NCBI RefSeq assembly: GCF_039542305.1 | Contig: NZ_BAABHW010000002.1 | Location: forward strand, 124,001-188,000 | From: Roseibacterium beibuensis | GTDB taxonomy: Bacteria > Pseudomonadota > Alphaproteobacteria > Rhodobacterales > Rhodobacteraceae | Direction of reading: 5' to 3' | DNA length: 64,000 bases | Part shown: positions 34,163-42,897 of the stretch, piece by piece | Numbering within the stretch: the stretch's first letter is position 1 | Layout: every line of letters begins with the position of its first letter | Notes under the pieces: model-generated | What the model was told of the DNA's origin: nothing | The model's database searches: none | What the model saw: only the letters and a program-made list of their open reading frames with translations | Program-made: the position numbers and the translations under genes

Positions 34163-35974
34163 CTAGAGCCGGTTCAACATCGCGGGCCACCGGCGCAGCA
34201 AGGGTTCCAGCCACGGAACCGGCTGCCCCGGCGCCTGCGGTTCGCTTTGAACGATCAACCCTTCGGCCAACCGCTCCAACCGCGCGGCGAAGCCCGGGTC
34301 CAACGTGACCAGCAGGTTCTCGGTGTCGTGGTAATAGGTGCGGCGGTTGAAATTGACGCTGCCGGTGACGGACAGCCGGTGGTCGATCACCAGCATCTTC
34401 ACATGCATCAGCTGCGCGTAACCCTGGTAGGCGTAGAACTCGAACCGATCCGCGTGGCGCGCCACGGACGCGCCGGTCAGCGAGGTCACGAAACGCTCGC
34501 TGATCTCCGGAGAGCTCATCATCAAGACGATGCGCACCCGCACCCCGCGCGCCTCGGCCCGCAAGAGCGCGGCCTCGATCGCGGGCGGCGGGTAGAAGAA
34601 CTCCGAGAAGATCAGGATATCGTCGCGCGCCGCGTCGATCAGGTCGACATAATAGCGCTCCAGCGCCCCGTCATCGGCCCAGGGGCGGGACACAAGATGG
34701 CGCATCAGCGGCGCGCCCGCGGCCGGTGCGGCGGCAGGCGCGACCGTGGCCGGGGCCATTTCCTCCAGCGTGCGCGCGTCGCGATGCCAGAAGGCCAGCG
34801 CCTGCGCCGCGATGCTGCGCACCATCGTGGGGTCGCGCAATTCAACATCGAGATCGTCGAAGATCACGAAGAAATGCTCGGCGAACCAGTTCAGGTTCGT
34901 GTAGTCCTGCAAATGCGGCCAGGCCGACAGATCGAACGGTTCTTCGTAGAAATACCCGTCATGCAGGTTGCGCCCGCCGATGATGGCCCGCGAACTGCCC
35001 GGAGCCGCCCCCAGGGTCAGGAACAGTTTCGCATGATGCACCCGGTGCAGGGTCTCCGCCGACCCGGCCAGCCCAGGCGCGGGCCAGCTGAAATACTGGA
35101 CCTGCACGCTGGGATAGCGCGCCGCGAACCGGTCGATGAAATCCCGGTCGATCCCGTGCATCAACGCCTCGTTCAGCGCGATGCGGATCTCGGTCCCGGC
35201 GCGGGCGTGATGTTCCAACGCGCGCTGGATCAGGCTGCCCTGCATGTCGGCCCGCAGGAACAGCGACGAGATCGCGATCAGGTCCAGCTCGGGCGCACGC
35301 GTGAAATCCAGCGCCATGTCCGGGTTGCCCTGTAGCAGCGCCGCGCGCGGCACCGTGTAGCCCAGCAGCGAGTCCAGCCGGGACTGCAACGCCTCGATCC
35401 CGTCATGCAACAGCCGCGCCCCCTGCGCAGGCAGGACGCAACTGCCCACCATCCCGTACTCGGCCTGCACCAGTTGCGCGAGGCGATCCCCGCGCGCAAC
35501 GGGAACGCGCGGGCAGTCATCGGCCCTGAGCGCCAGTCGCGACAAGTGGGGCGCGACCTCGGTTTCCGGAGCCAGCCGCAGCGGGGCCGCCTGCCCGACC
35601 TGAAGGGTGCACTCCCCCGTGTCGGGCTGCCACAGCAAGGCCGCCTCCTCCGCGCCATCGACCAGCGCCGTGCGCGGTCGATCCGGCGACAAGGGGATTT
35701 GCGTGTCCCCGGCCAGCAGCATCGCCCGCCCCTCGCATTGCGCCCGCACGGGCCGCAGACCGCGCCATTGCGGCTCCAACGCGACCCGCAGCGCGCGGGC
35801 GCCGATATCGGACAGGGCAAAAGGCTGGTCAGGCTGCGCAGGCCCCTCCGCCGACAGGGGCACATAGGCGGCGGCCAGCCGCCCCGAGGGCGTGGTCGGC
35901 CCGGACATGCCACAGCCCGCGACGGCGATGACGACGCACACCAAGAATACGGCTCGGATCCCCAACACAGCCAT
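34163..35974 (-). CDS. Phospholipase D-like lipoprotein
   Basis: About 603 residues. A lipoprotein signal (MAVLGIRAVFLVCVVIAVAG then Cys) predicts membrane anchoring. Residues 25-200 are an N-terminal region without recognisable fold; two PLD half-domains follow. The first HKD site is HHAKLFLTLG (about 310), which has His and Lys but Leu where Asp is expected. The second, HVKMLVIDHRLSVTGSVNFN (about 521), is complete. The layout resembles cardiolipin synthase-type enzymes, but the activity is unproven. The ATG at 35974 is chosen for the lipobox signal. It converges with topA. Confidence 0.85.
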   Translation of the reverse strand: MAVLGIRAVFLVCVVIAVAGCGMSGPTTPSGRLAAAYVPLSAEGPAQPDQPFALSDIGARALRVALEPQWRGLRPVRAQCEGRAMLLAGDTQIPLSPDRPRTALVDGAEEAALLWQPDTGECTLQVGQAAPLRLAPETEVAPHLSRLALRADDCPRVPVARGDRLAQLVQAEYGMVGSCVLPAQGARLLHDGIEALQSRLDSLLGYTVPRAALLQGNPDMALDFTRAPELDLIAISSLFLRADMQGSLIQRALEHHARAGTEIRIALNEALMHGIDRDFIDRFAARYPSVQVQYFSWPAPGLAGSAETLHRVHHAKLFLTLGAAPGSSRAIIGGRNLHDGYFYEEPFDLSAWPHLQDYTNLNWFAEHFFVIFDDLDVELRDPTMVRSIAAQALAFWHRDARTLEEMAPATVAPAAAPAAGAPLMRHLVSRPWADDGALERYYVDLIDAARDDILIFSEFFYPPPAIEAALLRAEARGVRVRIVLMMSSPEISERFVTSLTGASVARHADRFEFYAYQGYAQLMHVKMLVIDHRLSVTGSVNFNRRTYYHDTENLLVTLDPGFAARLERLAEGLIVQSEPQAPGQPVPWLEPLLRRWPAMLNRL

Positions 35975-36109
35975 GTCCGATGCTTCCCCCAACACATGCG
36001 AGCCTAATGGCCCCGGCCACCGCCGGGCAAGCCGCCATTGGGCCAGCATCTTGATATGTGGGGAAGATAGGCCGACATGTCGCATGTGGCCACGCGAACA
36101 GGACCCGTG

Positions 36110-36706
36110 ATGAGTGTCGAGACACCCCCGCTTTCTCCGAACCCCGAGGCGATGGACTTCCTGCTGACACGCCGGTCGCGCCCGCCGCGCATGCAGGGCC
36201 GCACCGCGCCCGACCGCGAGACGCTGAAAACCATGCTCACCGCCGCCGCCCGCGTCCCCGACCATGGCAAGCTGGAGCCGTGGCGCTTTCTCGTGCTCGA
36301 CCGCGCCGCCTGCGCCCGCCTCGCCGACCTCACGCGGCAGATCGGCACCGACAAGGGCCTCGCCCCCGAGCGGATCGAAAAGGACGCAACCGGCTTCGCC
36401 GAAGCGGGCCTGATCGTCGCCGTCGTGTTCAGCCCGAAACCTTCCGACAAGATCCCCGAACGCGAACAGCTCATGTCGGCCGCCGCCGCCTGCCTCAGCC
36501 TTGTGAACGCCGCGCTGGCCAGCGGCTGGGGCGCGTGCTGGCTGACCGGCTGGCGCGCGACCGACCCGGACTTCCTGACGCGGGGGCTGGACCTTTTCCC
36601 CGGTGAATCCATCGCCGGTTTCATCCATATCGGGGAGGAGGCGCGCGTTCCCCCCGATCGCCCGCGCCCCGATATCGACACCTTGACCAGTTGGATCACC
36701 ACATGA
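36110..36706 (+). CDS. Nitroreductase-family protein (YdjA-like)
   Basis: A 198-residue FMN-dependent oxidoreductase. LLTRRSRPP is the phosphate-binding start, RVPDHGKLEPWRFLVLD the isoalloxazine-contacting block, and LASGWGACWLTGW the C-terminal cofactor loop. It is short, as YdjA proteins are. The ATG at 36110 is preferred on homology; 36077 is possible. Its stop overlaps the start of the EI24 gene (ATGA), so they are co-translated. Confidence 0.88.
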   Translation: MSVETPPLSPNPEAMDFLLTRRSRPPRMQGRTAPDRETLKTMLTAAARVPDHGKLEPWRFLVLDRAACARLADLTRQIGTDKGLAPERIEKDATGFAEAGLIVAVVFSPKPSDKIPEREQLMSAAAACLSLVNAALASGWGACWLTGWRATDPDFLTRGLDLFPGESIAGFIHIGEEARVPPDRPRPDIDTLTSWITT

Positions 36707-37410
36707 TTTTCGACAGTTTCCTCAAAGCCCTGCGCCAGTTGACCGACCCGAAATTCCTCGGCGTGCTTGCCGCCGGGATCGGCCTTACCCTGCTGCTTCT
36801 GGTGGGGTTCTACGCGGGCTTCGTCGTGCTGGTGGGCTGGCTCTTGCCCGAAACGATCACCCTGCCCTGGATCGGTGACATCACCTGGGTCGACAACGCG
36901 CTGACCTGGGCGGGGGTGCCGCTGATGCTGGTCTTGTCGATCTTCCTGATGGTGCCCGTGGCCTCGGCCTTCATGGGCATTTTCCTTGAGACCATCGCCG
37001 ACGCGGTCGAGCGCAAGCACTACCCCTCGCTGCCGCCCGCCCGCTCGGTCGGCATCCTCGAGGGGATGCTGGACGCGCTGAAATTCCTCGGCGTGCTGAT
37101 CGCGGTGAACCTTGTCGCGCTGATCGCCTACCTCTTGGTGGCCCCGCTTGCGCCCATCATCTTCTGGGTGGTGAACGGCATTCTTCTGGGGCGCGAATAC
37201 GCGCAGCTCGTGGCGCTACGCCGCTCGGATGCGGCGGGCGCGGCCGCCTTCCGCCGCCGCAACCGTCCCACGATCTTTGCCGCCGGGGTGCTGATGACCG
37301 TTCCGCTGACCATCCCGGTGGTGAACATCCTCGTCCCCATCCTCGGGGCCGCGACCTTCACCCACCTCTATCACCGCCTCAATTCGTCGAGCCCAGCCCG
37401 AAGCGCGTGA
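36703..37410 (+). CDS. EI24-domain membrane protein (CysZ-like)
   Basis: A 235-residue protein with four to five membrane spans, beginning MIFDSFLKALRQLTDPKFL. The EI24 family includes the sulfate permease CysZ; KALRQLTDPKF and FLETIADAVERKHYP are the family-like soluble segments. No cysteine genes are adjacent, so a sulfate role is not assured. It ends 32 bp inside the convergent DUF1467 gene. Confidence 0.82.
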   Translation: MIFDSFLKALRQLTDPKFLGVLAAGIGLTLLLLVGFYAGFVVLVGWLLPETITLPWIGDITWVDNALTWAGVPLMLVLSIFLMVPVASAFMGIFLETIADAVERKHYPSLPPARSVGILEGMLDALKFLGVLIAVNLVALIAYLLVAPLAPIIFWVVNGILLGREYAQLVALRRSDAAGAAAFRRRNRPTIFAAGVLMTVPLTIPVVNILVPILGAATFTHLYHRLNSSSPARSA

Positions 37411-37660
37411 ACAGGTCGAAATCCTCGATCGTCACGAAATCGGTCAGGATGATCGCAGCCACCACGGCCCAGACCGCAAAGGCGGCAACCGTCGTGATCA
37501 GGAACCGCTTCTTCAACTGCGGATTCTCGGGCGCCGAGCCATGCGTGCCGCGCACCCGTTCGCCCGCCTCGTCCTGGCTGGTGACACCGGTTTGCAGCAC
37601 GATCAGAAGCGTCATGAACCAGATGATCGCGTAAAGCACGATCCCGGTGACGACGTTCAT
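37379..37660 (-). CDS. DUF1467 family protein
   Basis: A 93-residue protein with two membrane spans (about 4-22 and 53-73) joined by a hydrophilic loop (SAPENPQLKKRFLITT). This small family is confined to alphaproteobacteria and usually sits beside methylmalonyl-CoA epimerase, as here: its start abuts the mce stop. Function unknown. Confidence 0.85.
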   Translation of the reverse strand: MNVVTGIVLYAIIWFMTLLIVLQTGVTSQDEAGERVRGTHGSAPENPQLKKRFLITTVAAFAVWAVVAAIILTDFVTIEDFDLFTRFGLGSTN

Positions 37661-38064
37661 CAGACCTGCTCCAACTCGACCAGCGTGCCGTTGAAATCCT
37701 TGGGATGCAGGAACAGGACCGGCTTGCCATGCGCGCCGATCTTGGGCTCGCCATCGCCCAGAACGCGGGCGCCGGCCTCCTTCAGCTTGTCACGCGCGGC
37801 CAGGATGTCATCGACCTCGTAGCAGACATGGTGAATCCCGCCCGAGGGGTTCTTTTCCAGGAACCCCGCGATGGGAGAGTTCTCGCCCAGCGGGTAGAGC
37901 AACTCGATCTTGGTGTTCGGCAATTCGATGAACACGACCGTGACGCCGTGGTCCGGCTCGTCCTGCGGCGCGCCGACGCGCGCGCCCAGCGTGTCGCGGT
38001 ATTGCGCGCTCGCGGCCTCGAGGTCGGGCACGGCGATGGCAACATGGTTCAGGCGTCCGATCAT
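37660..38064 (-). CDS. mce: Methylmalonyl-CoA epimerase
   Basis: A 134-residue vicinal oxygen chelate protein. It begins MIGRLNHVAIAVPDLEAASA, with the metal-binding His in LNHVAIAV, a second in GIHHVCYEVDD and Glu in TLVELEQV. It interconverts (2R)- and (2S)-methylmalonyl-CoA in propionyl-CoA metabolism. The ATG at 38064 has AGGGAG about 6 nt upstream. The mutase is not in the window. Confidence 0.93.
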   Translation of the reverse strand: MIGRLNHVAIAVPDLEAASAQYRDTLGARVGAPQDEPDHGVTVVFIELPNTKIELLYPLGENSPIAGFLEKNPSGGIHHVCYEVDDILAARDKLKEAGARVLGDGEPKIGAHGKPVLFLHPKDFNGTLVELEQV

Positions 38065-38268
38065 GGGTCTCTCCCTTAGGTCCCTTGCGTTGGGGCACGA
38101 TATGGCCCGCCTGCCCCGCCCTTGCCAAGGGGCGAAGGGACGCGGGGGCAAGCGCACGGGCCGAAAAACCGGGCAGCGCGCGGTCGATCTTAATCCTTTC
38201 TCAACCCTGCCAGTGTGAACTGGTCCGGATCAAAGGGATTCGTTTCGAATTTTCTGGGGATGGCTCGC

Positions 38269-38976
38269 ATGGATGATGCACTCACCGACCTTCTCTACCG
38301 GCCGCGCCCGTCGGCGGACCGGCCGCTGCTGGGCCTGACGATCCTCGCGGTCGAGGATAGCGTGTTCGCCTCCGAGGCGCTGCGCCTGATGTGCCTGCGC
38401 TCGGGCGCGCGGCTGCGCCGGGCCGATTGCCTCGCCTCGGCGGAACGTCACCTCAACGTCTACCGCCCGGCGGTCGCCATCGTCGACCTGGGCCTGCCCG
38501 ACGGCTCGGGCCTTGACCTGATCGCGGCGATGCACGCGCTGACGCCGCGCGTGCCGATCATCCTCGGCACCTCCGGCGCCGAGCGGGAGGCCGCGGCAAA
38601 ACAGGCGCTCAGCGCGGGCGCGAACGGGTTCCTGCCCAAGCCGCTCGACTCGCTGGCCGCCTTCCAGGCCGAGATCCTGCGCCACCTGCCCGCCGAGTTG
38701 CGCCCCTCCGGCCCGCGCGAGGCCGAGGTCACGCCCGTCACCCCCGACCCCTTCGCCCTGCGCGAGGATCTGTCCCACGCGATGGACCTTCTCGCGCTCG
38801 ATGCGCCGCCCGTGGGCTACCTGCGCCGCTTCCTTCTCGGTCTGGCCCGGTCCGCCGAGGACGACGCGCTGGAAGGCCGGGCGCTTGCCATGGATGGCGG
38901 CTTCGCCGGTCAGGACAAGGCCGATCTGCGCGCGATGATCTCGCGGCGGCTGCAATCCATCCCGATGGCGATGTGA
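38269..38976 (+). CDS. Single-receiver response regulator with uncharacterised C-terminal domain
   Basis: About 235 residues. The receiver (about 20-140) has ILAVEDSVFAS, the phospho-acceptor Asp in VAIVDLGLPDGSG and the conserved Lys in GFLPKPLD. The remaining 90 residues (DLSHAMDLLALDAPPVGYLR onward) are helical and match no output domain I know. ATGs at 38260 and 38269 are both possible; GGGGA fits 38269. No histidine kinase is adjacent. A CtrA-like TTAA-N7-TCAAC lies at 38190-38205. Confidence 0.85.
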   Translation: MDDALTDLLYRPRPSADRPLLGLTILAVEDSVFASEALRLMCLRSGARLRRADCLASAERHLNVYRPAVAIVDLGLPDGSGLDLIAAMHALTPRVPIILGTSGAEREAAAKQALSAGANGFLPKPLDSLAAFQAEILRHLPAELRPSGPREAEVTPVTPDPFALREDLSHAMDLLALDAPPVGYLRRFLLGLARSAEDDALEGRALAMDGGFAGQDKADLRAMISRRLQSIPMAM

Positions 38977-39050
38977 CCCCGATGACCTGTCTTGCGGAAC
39001 CGATGACGCGCACGCGGGTTGTCCCGGCAGCACAGCCAGGGAGTTTCGCC

Positions 39051-39527
39051 ATGCCGTCCATCTACGCCGCCATCAAGTCCGACCACGATTGCCACCGCGA
39101 CCTGATGGACACGATCGCCGACACCTCCGGCGACAGCGACCGTCGCAAAAAAGCGTGGTCCGAGTTCTACCACGACGTGAAAGCCCACGCCGCCGCCGAG
39201 GAAGAGACGTTTTACTCTAAGCTGATCTCGAAAACCTGGGGCCAGGATTCCGCCCGCCATTCGGTCCACGAACACCAGCAGCTCGACGACCTGATGGAAG
39301 AGCTGAACGGGATGGACATGTCCTCGCCCGGCTGGCTGCAAAAGTTCAAGACGCTCCGGCACGACTACCTCCACCATATCGAGGAGGAAGAGGATGAGGT
39401 CTTCACCCGCGCCAGGGAGGTGATCGACGAGGCCGAGATCGAGGGCTACGGCGACCGTTTCCTCAAGCGCAAGGCGCAGGAAGGCGAGCTGATCGAAGAG
39501 AAGAAAGAGGACAGTCTCGAAGACTGA
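39051..39527 (+). CDS. Hemerythrin HHE domain protein
   Basis: A 158-residue four-helix protein with the iron-ligand pattern of hemerythrin-like domains: HDCHRD, FYHDVKAHAAAEEETFY, HEHQQLDD and HDYLHHIEEEEDEVF. It may bind a diiron centre and sense oxygen, NO or iron. The C-terminal tail is Lys/Glu-rich. AGGGAG sits 8 nt before the ATG. A strong terminator follows. Confidence 0.88.
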   Translation: MPSIYAAIKSDHDCHRDLMDTIADTSGDSDRRKKAWSEFYHDVKAHAAAEEETFYSKLISKTWGQDSARHSVHEHQQLDDLMEELNGMDMSSPGWLQKFKTLRHDYLHHIEEEEDEVFTRAREVIDEAEIEGYGDRFLKRKAQEGELIEEKKEDSLED

Positions 39528-39565
39528 CCGTCCCCGGGGCATTTTCCACCCCGCCCGACAAAAAT

Positions 39566-39601
39566 AGAGCGGCGCCCGCATCCGGCAGGCGCCGCTCTTT
39601 T
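39566..39601 (+). terminator. Rho-independent terminator after hemerythrin gene
   Basis: An 11-bp perfect stem (AGAGCGGCGCC / GGCGCCGCTCT) with an 11-nt loop is followed by TTTT. It could also work on the minus strand for aspS, because AAAAATAGAGC precedes the stem. Confidence 0.9.
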
Positions 39602-39714
39602 CATTTCAGGCCCCCGGCGGCTGGCAGGATTTCAACCTGCCTCCACACCGCCTTGGGCAATTTCAAAGGAGAAACCGCATGATTTCTGCGGCCTATCCAC
39701 AGCATGTGGAAAAC

Positions 39715-41493
39715 TTACTCCTGCGGGATCACGCGCAGGCCCAGTTCCATCAACTGCTCCGCCGTCGGCTCGGACGGGGCGTTCATCATCAGGTCCTCGG
39801 CGCGCTGGTTCATCGGGAACAGGATGACCTCGCGGATATTCGCGGTGTCGGCCAGGATCATCACGATCCGGTCGATCCCGGCCGCGCAACCGCCATGCGG
39901 CGGGGCGCCATACTGGAACGCGTTGACCATGCCGCCGAAGCGCTTGCGCACCTCGTCCTCGCCATAGCCCGCCAGTTCAAACGCCTTGAACATGATCTCG
40001 GGCTTGTGGTTCCGGATCGCGCCCGACACGATCTCGTAGCCATTGCACGCCAGGTCGTACTGGTAGCCCATCACGTCCAGCGGGTCGCCCTCCAGCGCCT
40101 CCAGCCCGCCTTGCGGCATGGAGAAGGGGTTGTGGCTGAAATCGACCTTGCCGGTTTCCTCGTCCGCCTCGTACATTGGGAAATCGACAACCCAGGCGAA
40201 GGCGTAGCGATCCTTGTCGATCAGGTCGAGCTGCTCGCCCACCTCGGTCCGCGCGCGGCCCGCGACGGCCTCGAATTCCGACGGTTTGCCCGCCAGGAAG
40301 AAGGCCGCGTCGCCCGCGCCAAGGCCCAGTTGCTGCCGGATCGCCTCGGTCCGCTCGGGGCCGATATTCTTGGCCAGCGGGCCTGCGCCTTCCAGGGCGC
40401 CCTCGGCCTCGCGCCAGAAGATGTAGCCCATCCCCGGCAGGCCCTGCCCCTGCGCCCAGGAATTCATCCGGTCGCAGAACTTGCGCGACCCGCCCGTGGG
40501 CGCGGGGATCGCGCGCACCTCGGTGCCGTCCTGTTCAAGGATCTTGGCGAAGATGGCAAAGCCCGAGCCCGCGAAATGCTCGCTCACGACCTGCATCTCG
40601 ATCGGGTTGCGCAGGTCGGGCTTGTCGGTGCCGTATTTCAGCGCCGCCTCGGCATAGGGGATGCGCGGCCAGTCCTGGTCCACCTTCTTGCCGCCGCCGA
40701 ATTCCTCGAACAGGCCCTTCAGCACCGGCTCGACCGTGCCGAACACGTCCTCCTGCTCGACGAAGGACATCTCCATGTCGAGCTGGTAGAAATCGGTGGG
40801 CGAGCGGTCGGCGCGCGGGTCTTCGTCGCGGAAACAGGGCGCGATCTGGAAATACTTGTCGAAGCCCGACACCATCAGCAACTGCTTGAACTGCTGCGGG
40901 GCCTGCGGCAGCGCGTAGAACTTGCCCGGATGCAGGCGCGAGGGCACGAGGAAGTCGCGCGCGCCCTCGGGGGACGAGGCCGTGATGATCGGCGTCTGGT
41001 ATTCGCGAAAGCCGATATCCCACATGCGGCGACGGATCGAGGCCACCACGTCCGAGCGCAGCGTCATGTTCGACTGCATCGCCTCGCGCCGCAGGTCGAG
41101 GTAGCGAAAGCGCAGGCGCGTTTCCTCGGGGTATTCCTGATCGCCAAAGACCTGGAGCGGCAGATCGCCCTTCACCTGCCCCAGGACTTCCATGTCGCGG
41201 ATGAACACCTCGATCTCGCCGGTGGGGATCTTGGGGTTCACCAGCGCGTCGTCACGGGCCTTCACGTTGCCGTCGATGCGGATGCAGTATTCGGCGCGCA
41301 GCTTCTCGACCTCGTTGAACACCGGGCTGTCCGGGTCGCAGAGCAGCTGCGTCATCCCGTAATGGTCGCGCAGGTCGATGAAGAGCACCCCGCCATGGTC
41401 GCGGATGCGGTGCACCCACCCCGACAGGCGAACGGTGTCGCCCACGTTTTCCTTGCTGAGCTCGGCACAGGTGTGGCTGCGATAGGCGTGCAT
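39715..41493 (-). CDS. aspS: Aspartyl-tRNA synthetase
   Basis: A 592-residue class II synthetase of the bacterial type. The N-terminal OB-fold includes LSGWVHRIRDHGGVLFIDLR; motif 2 is PCFRDEDPRADRSPTDFYQL, and motif 3 lies in YGAPPHGGCAAGIDRIVMIL. The GAD insertion lies between. As with other alphaproteobacteria it may also charge tRNA-Asn, which depends on whether GatCAB is present and cannot be judged here. Confidence 0.96.
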   Translation of the reverse strand: MHAYRSHTCAELSKENVGDTVRLSGWVHRIRDHGGVLFIDLRDHYGMTQLLCDPDSPVFNEVEKLRAEYCIRIDGNVKARDDALVNPKIPTGEIEVFIRDMEVLGQVKGDLPLQVFGDQEYPEETRLRFRYLDLRREAMQSNMTLRSDVVASIRRRMWDIGFREYQTPIITASSPEGARDFLVPSRLHPGKFYALPQAPQQFKQLLMVSGFDKYFQIAPCFRDEDPRADRSPTDFYQLDMEMSFVEQEDVFGTVEPVLKGLFEEFGGGKKVDQDWPRIPYAEAALKYGTDKPDLRNPIEMQVVSEHFAGSGFAIFAKILEQDGTEVRAIPAPTGGSRKFCDRMNSWAQGQGLPGMGYIFWREAEGALEGAGPLAKNIGPERTEAIRQQLGLGAGDAAFFLAGKPSEFEAVAGRARTEVGEQLDLIDKDRYAFAWVVDFPMYEADEETGKVDFSHNPFSMPQGGLEALEGDPLDVMGYQYDLACNGYEIVSGAIRNHKPEIMFKAFELAGYGEDEVRKRFGGMVNAFQYGAPPHGGCAAGIDRIVMILADTANIREVILFPMNQRAEDLMMNAPSEPTAEQLMELGLRVIPQE

Positions 41494-41595
41494 CTACGGT
41501 CCCTTTGGGCTTTGGTTTTGCGGCGCCGTCCGGCGCGTCTCATGGGTCGCGCCGATACACCGCGCGGGGCGGGCGAAGTCAACCCCGACAAGGCG

Positions 41596-42441
41596 TCAGG
41601 GCGTGCAGGAAAGGGCGTTCGCGACGGCCTCGGGGCTGAAAGGCGCCAGTGCGCGCGCGGTCAGGGCACCCTCCGTCAGGCGCGTCGCCATGACCTGCGA
41701 CCAGCCCGCATCGGCGGTGATGATCTCGGGGCCGGCGCCGCAGTCGCGGATGCCGCCGGTGATGAAGGCCTCGCCGATGCGGTGGTTCGACAGGCCGGGC
41801 AGGTTGGCGATCCCCTGCAGGCGGCCGCCGGTCGCGCCATCGGGCGTGAAGCGCCAGACGCGCAGGGTGCGGGCAAGATGCGGGCGGTCGACATAGGCGA
41901 TGTCCTGCGTCCCGTCCCCGTCGAGATCCGCCACGCCCACCGGTGCGAGCCAGCGGTTTGCGCGCCCGATATGGGGGGTGGCGGCATAAAGGGTCAGATC
42001 CGTGCCGTTCGGGGCCACGCCATAGACGGACAGGCGCGCACCCTGGGTGGCATGGCTTTGCACCACGATGATCTCGGGGCGGCCATCCCCGGTCAGGTCG
42101 GCCAGGCGCGGGGCGAGATCCTCGAACACCTCGGCCTCGGGCAGGATGATCCGGGCCGTGGTGCAATCGGGGACATCATCGAGTTGCACGGCCAGCGTGC
42201 CCGCCTCGATCGCGTCGCCAAGGACGGCGTGCGCGTAGCGCGTCGTGGGGTCTTCGAACCAGGCGGCGACAGGTCCGTGCGGGCCGCTGGCCTGCGTGAC
42301 GGAGCCCTCCATCGCGACGCCGACCCAGGTCGGCTGATCGCAGGCAAGCGCGCCCCCTGCCCCCGCCAGCAACAGGCCCAGGGCCAGCCCCGCGCCGCGG
42401 GCGCCCGCGCGACAGGCGCGCAACGGCAGGCGCGGCGCCAC
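41596..42441 (-). CDS. Secreted VCBS/FG-GAP-repeat-like protein
   Basis: About 281 residues with an N-terminal signal (hydrophobic GAGLALGLLLAGAGGALA then Cys) and at least two FG-GAP/VCBS-like calcium loops, LADLTGDGRPEIIVV and VADLDGDGTQDIAYV. It is likely a small beta-propeller outside the cytoplasm. There is no ATG; the GTG at 42441 is chosen because GAGGA lies 8 nt upstream and the signal peptide follows. It starts just after the ferredoxin stop, on the same strand. Function unknown. Confidence 0.78.
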   Translation of the reverse strand: MAPRLPLRACRAGARGAGLALGLLLAGAGGALACDQPTWVGVAMEGSVTQASGPHGPVAAWFEDPTTRYAHAVLGDAIEAGTLAVQLDDVPDCTTARIILPEAEVFEDLAPRLADLTGDGRPEIIVVQSHATQGARLSVYGVAPNGTDLTLYAATPHIGRANRWLAPVGVADLDGDGTQDIAYVDRPHLARTLRVWRFTPDGATGGRLQGIANLPGLSNHRIGEAFITGGIRDCGAGPEIITADAGWSQVMATRLTEGALTARALAPFSPEAVANALSCTP

Positions 42442-42452
42442 CGGCGCGGTCC

Positions 42453-42776
42453 TCAGATCTGCTTTTCGGGCATCTGCACGACCAGGCCGTCCAACGCGTC
42501 CGTCACCTTCAACTGGCAGGTCAGGCGCGAGCGTTCGGGATCGGGCTGATAGGCGAATTCCAGCATGTCCTCTTCCATCGGGTCGATCTCGGGCAGTTTC
42601 GAGATCCAGTCGGGATGGACGTAGACATGGCAGGTCGAACAGGCGCAGGCGCCGCCGCAATCGGCCTCGATGCCGGGAATGTTGTTGTCGCGCGCGCCTT
42701 CCATCACGGTCAGGCCGTTGGGCACGTCCACGACATGCTCGGTGCCGTTGTGTTCGATATAGGTGATCTTGGCCAT
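42453..42776 (-). CDS. 2Fe-2S ferredoxin (FdVI/FdxE type)
   Basis: A 107-residue ferredoxin of the adrenodoxin/ISC group. The cluster ligands are in ADCGGACACSTCH and the later LTCQL. The C-terminus LDGLVVQMPEKQI matches Rhodobacter capsulatus ferredoxin VI very closely as I recall it. It would donate electrons in Fe-S assembly or to a P450-like partner. The ATG at 42776 is set by MAKITYIEHNGTEH. The LexA box and DnaE2-like fragment lie divergently upstream. Confidence 0.92.
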   Translation of the reverse strand: MAKITYIEHNGTEHVVDVPNGLTVMEGARDNNIPGIEADCGGACACSTCHVYVHPDWISKLPEIDPMEEDMLEFAYQPDPERSRLTCQLKVTDALDGLVVQMPEKQI

Positions 42777-42880
42777 GTCCTGCCTTGCCCTTTTCCTCGG
42801 TGCTGCAAATCCGGGTGACAGGTAATATGCCGGGCCATGGCTTTCCAGACAAAAACTCGGGATTGCATGCCGCAGGGTAT

Positions 42881-42895
42881 GTTCTATTTTTGTTC
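42881..42895 (+). promoter_or_regulatory. LexA (SOS) box upstream of DnaE2-like OB-fold
   Basis: GTTC-N7-GTTC (GTTCTATTTTTGTTC) matches the alphaproteobacterial LexA consensus exactly and ends 2 bp before the ATG at 42898. LexA bound here would block transcription of the fragment and might also affect the divergent ferredoxin gene. Confidence 0.75.
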
Positions 42896-42897
42896 TC

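Noticed and set aside
39693..39712. TCCACA-GCA-TGTGGA hairpin just past the aspS stop
   Set aside because: Only 6-bp arms with no T-run; the stronger stem at 39566 is the more likely terminator.
39679..42549. A 956-codon plus-strand frame with AAAGGAG before its ATG
   Set aside because: Despite the good ribosome-site match it is antisense to aspS and the VCBS-like gene, with shadow-type composition.
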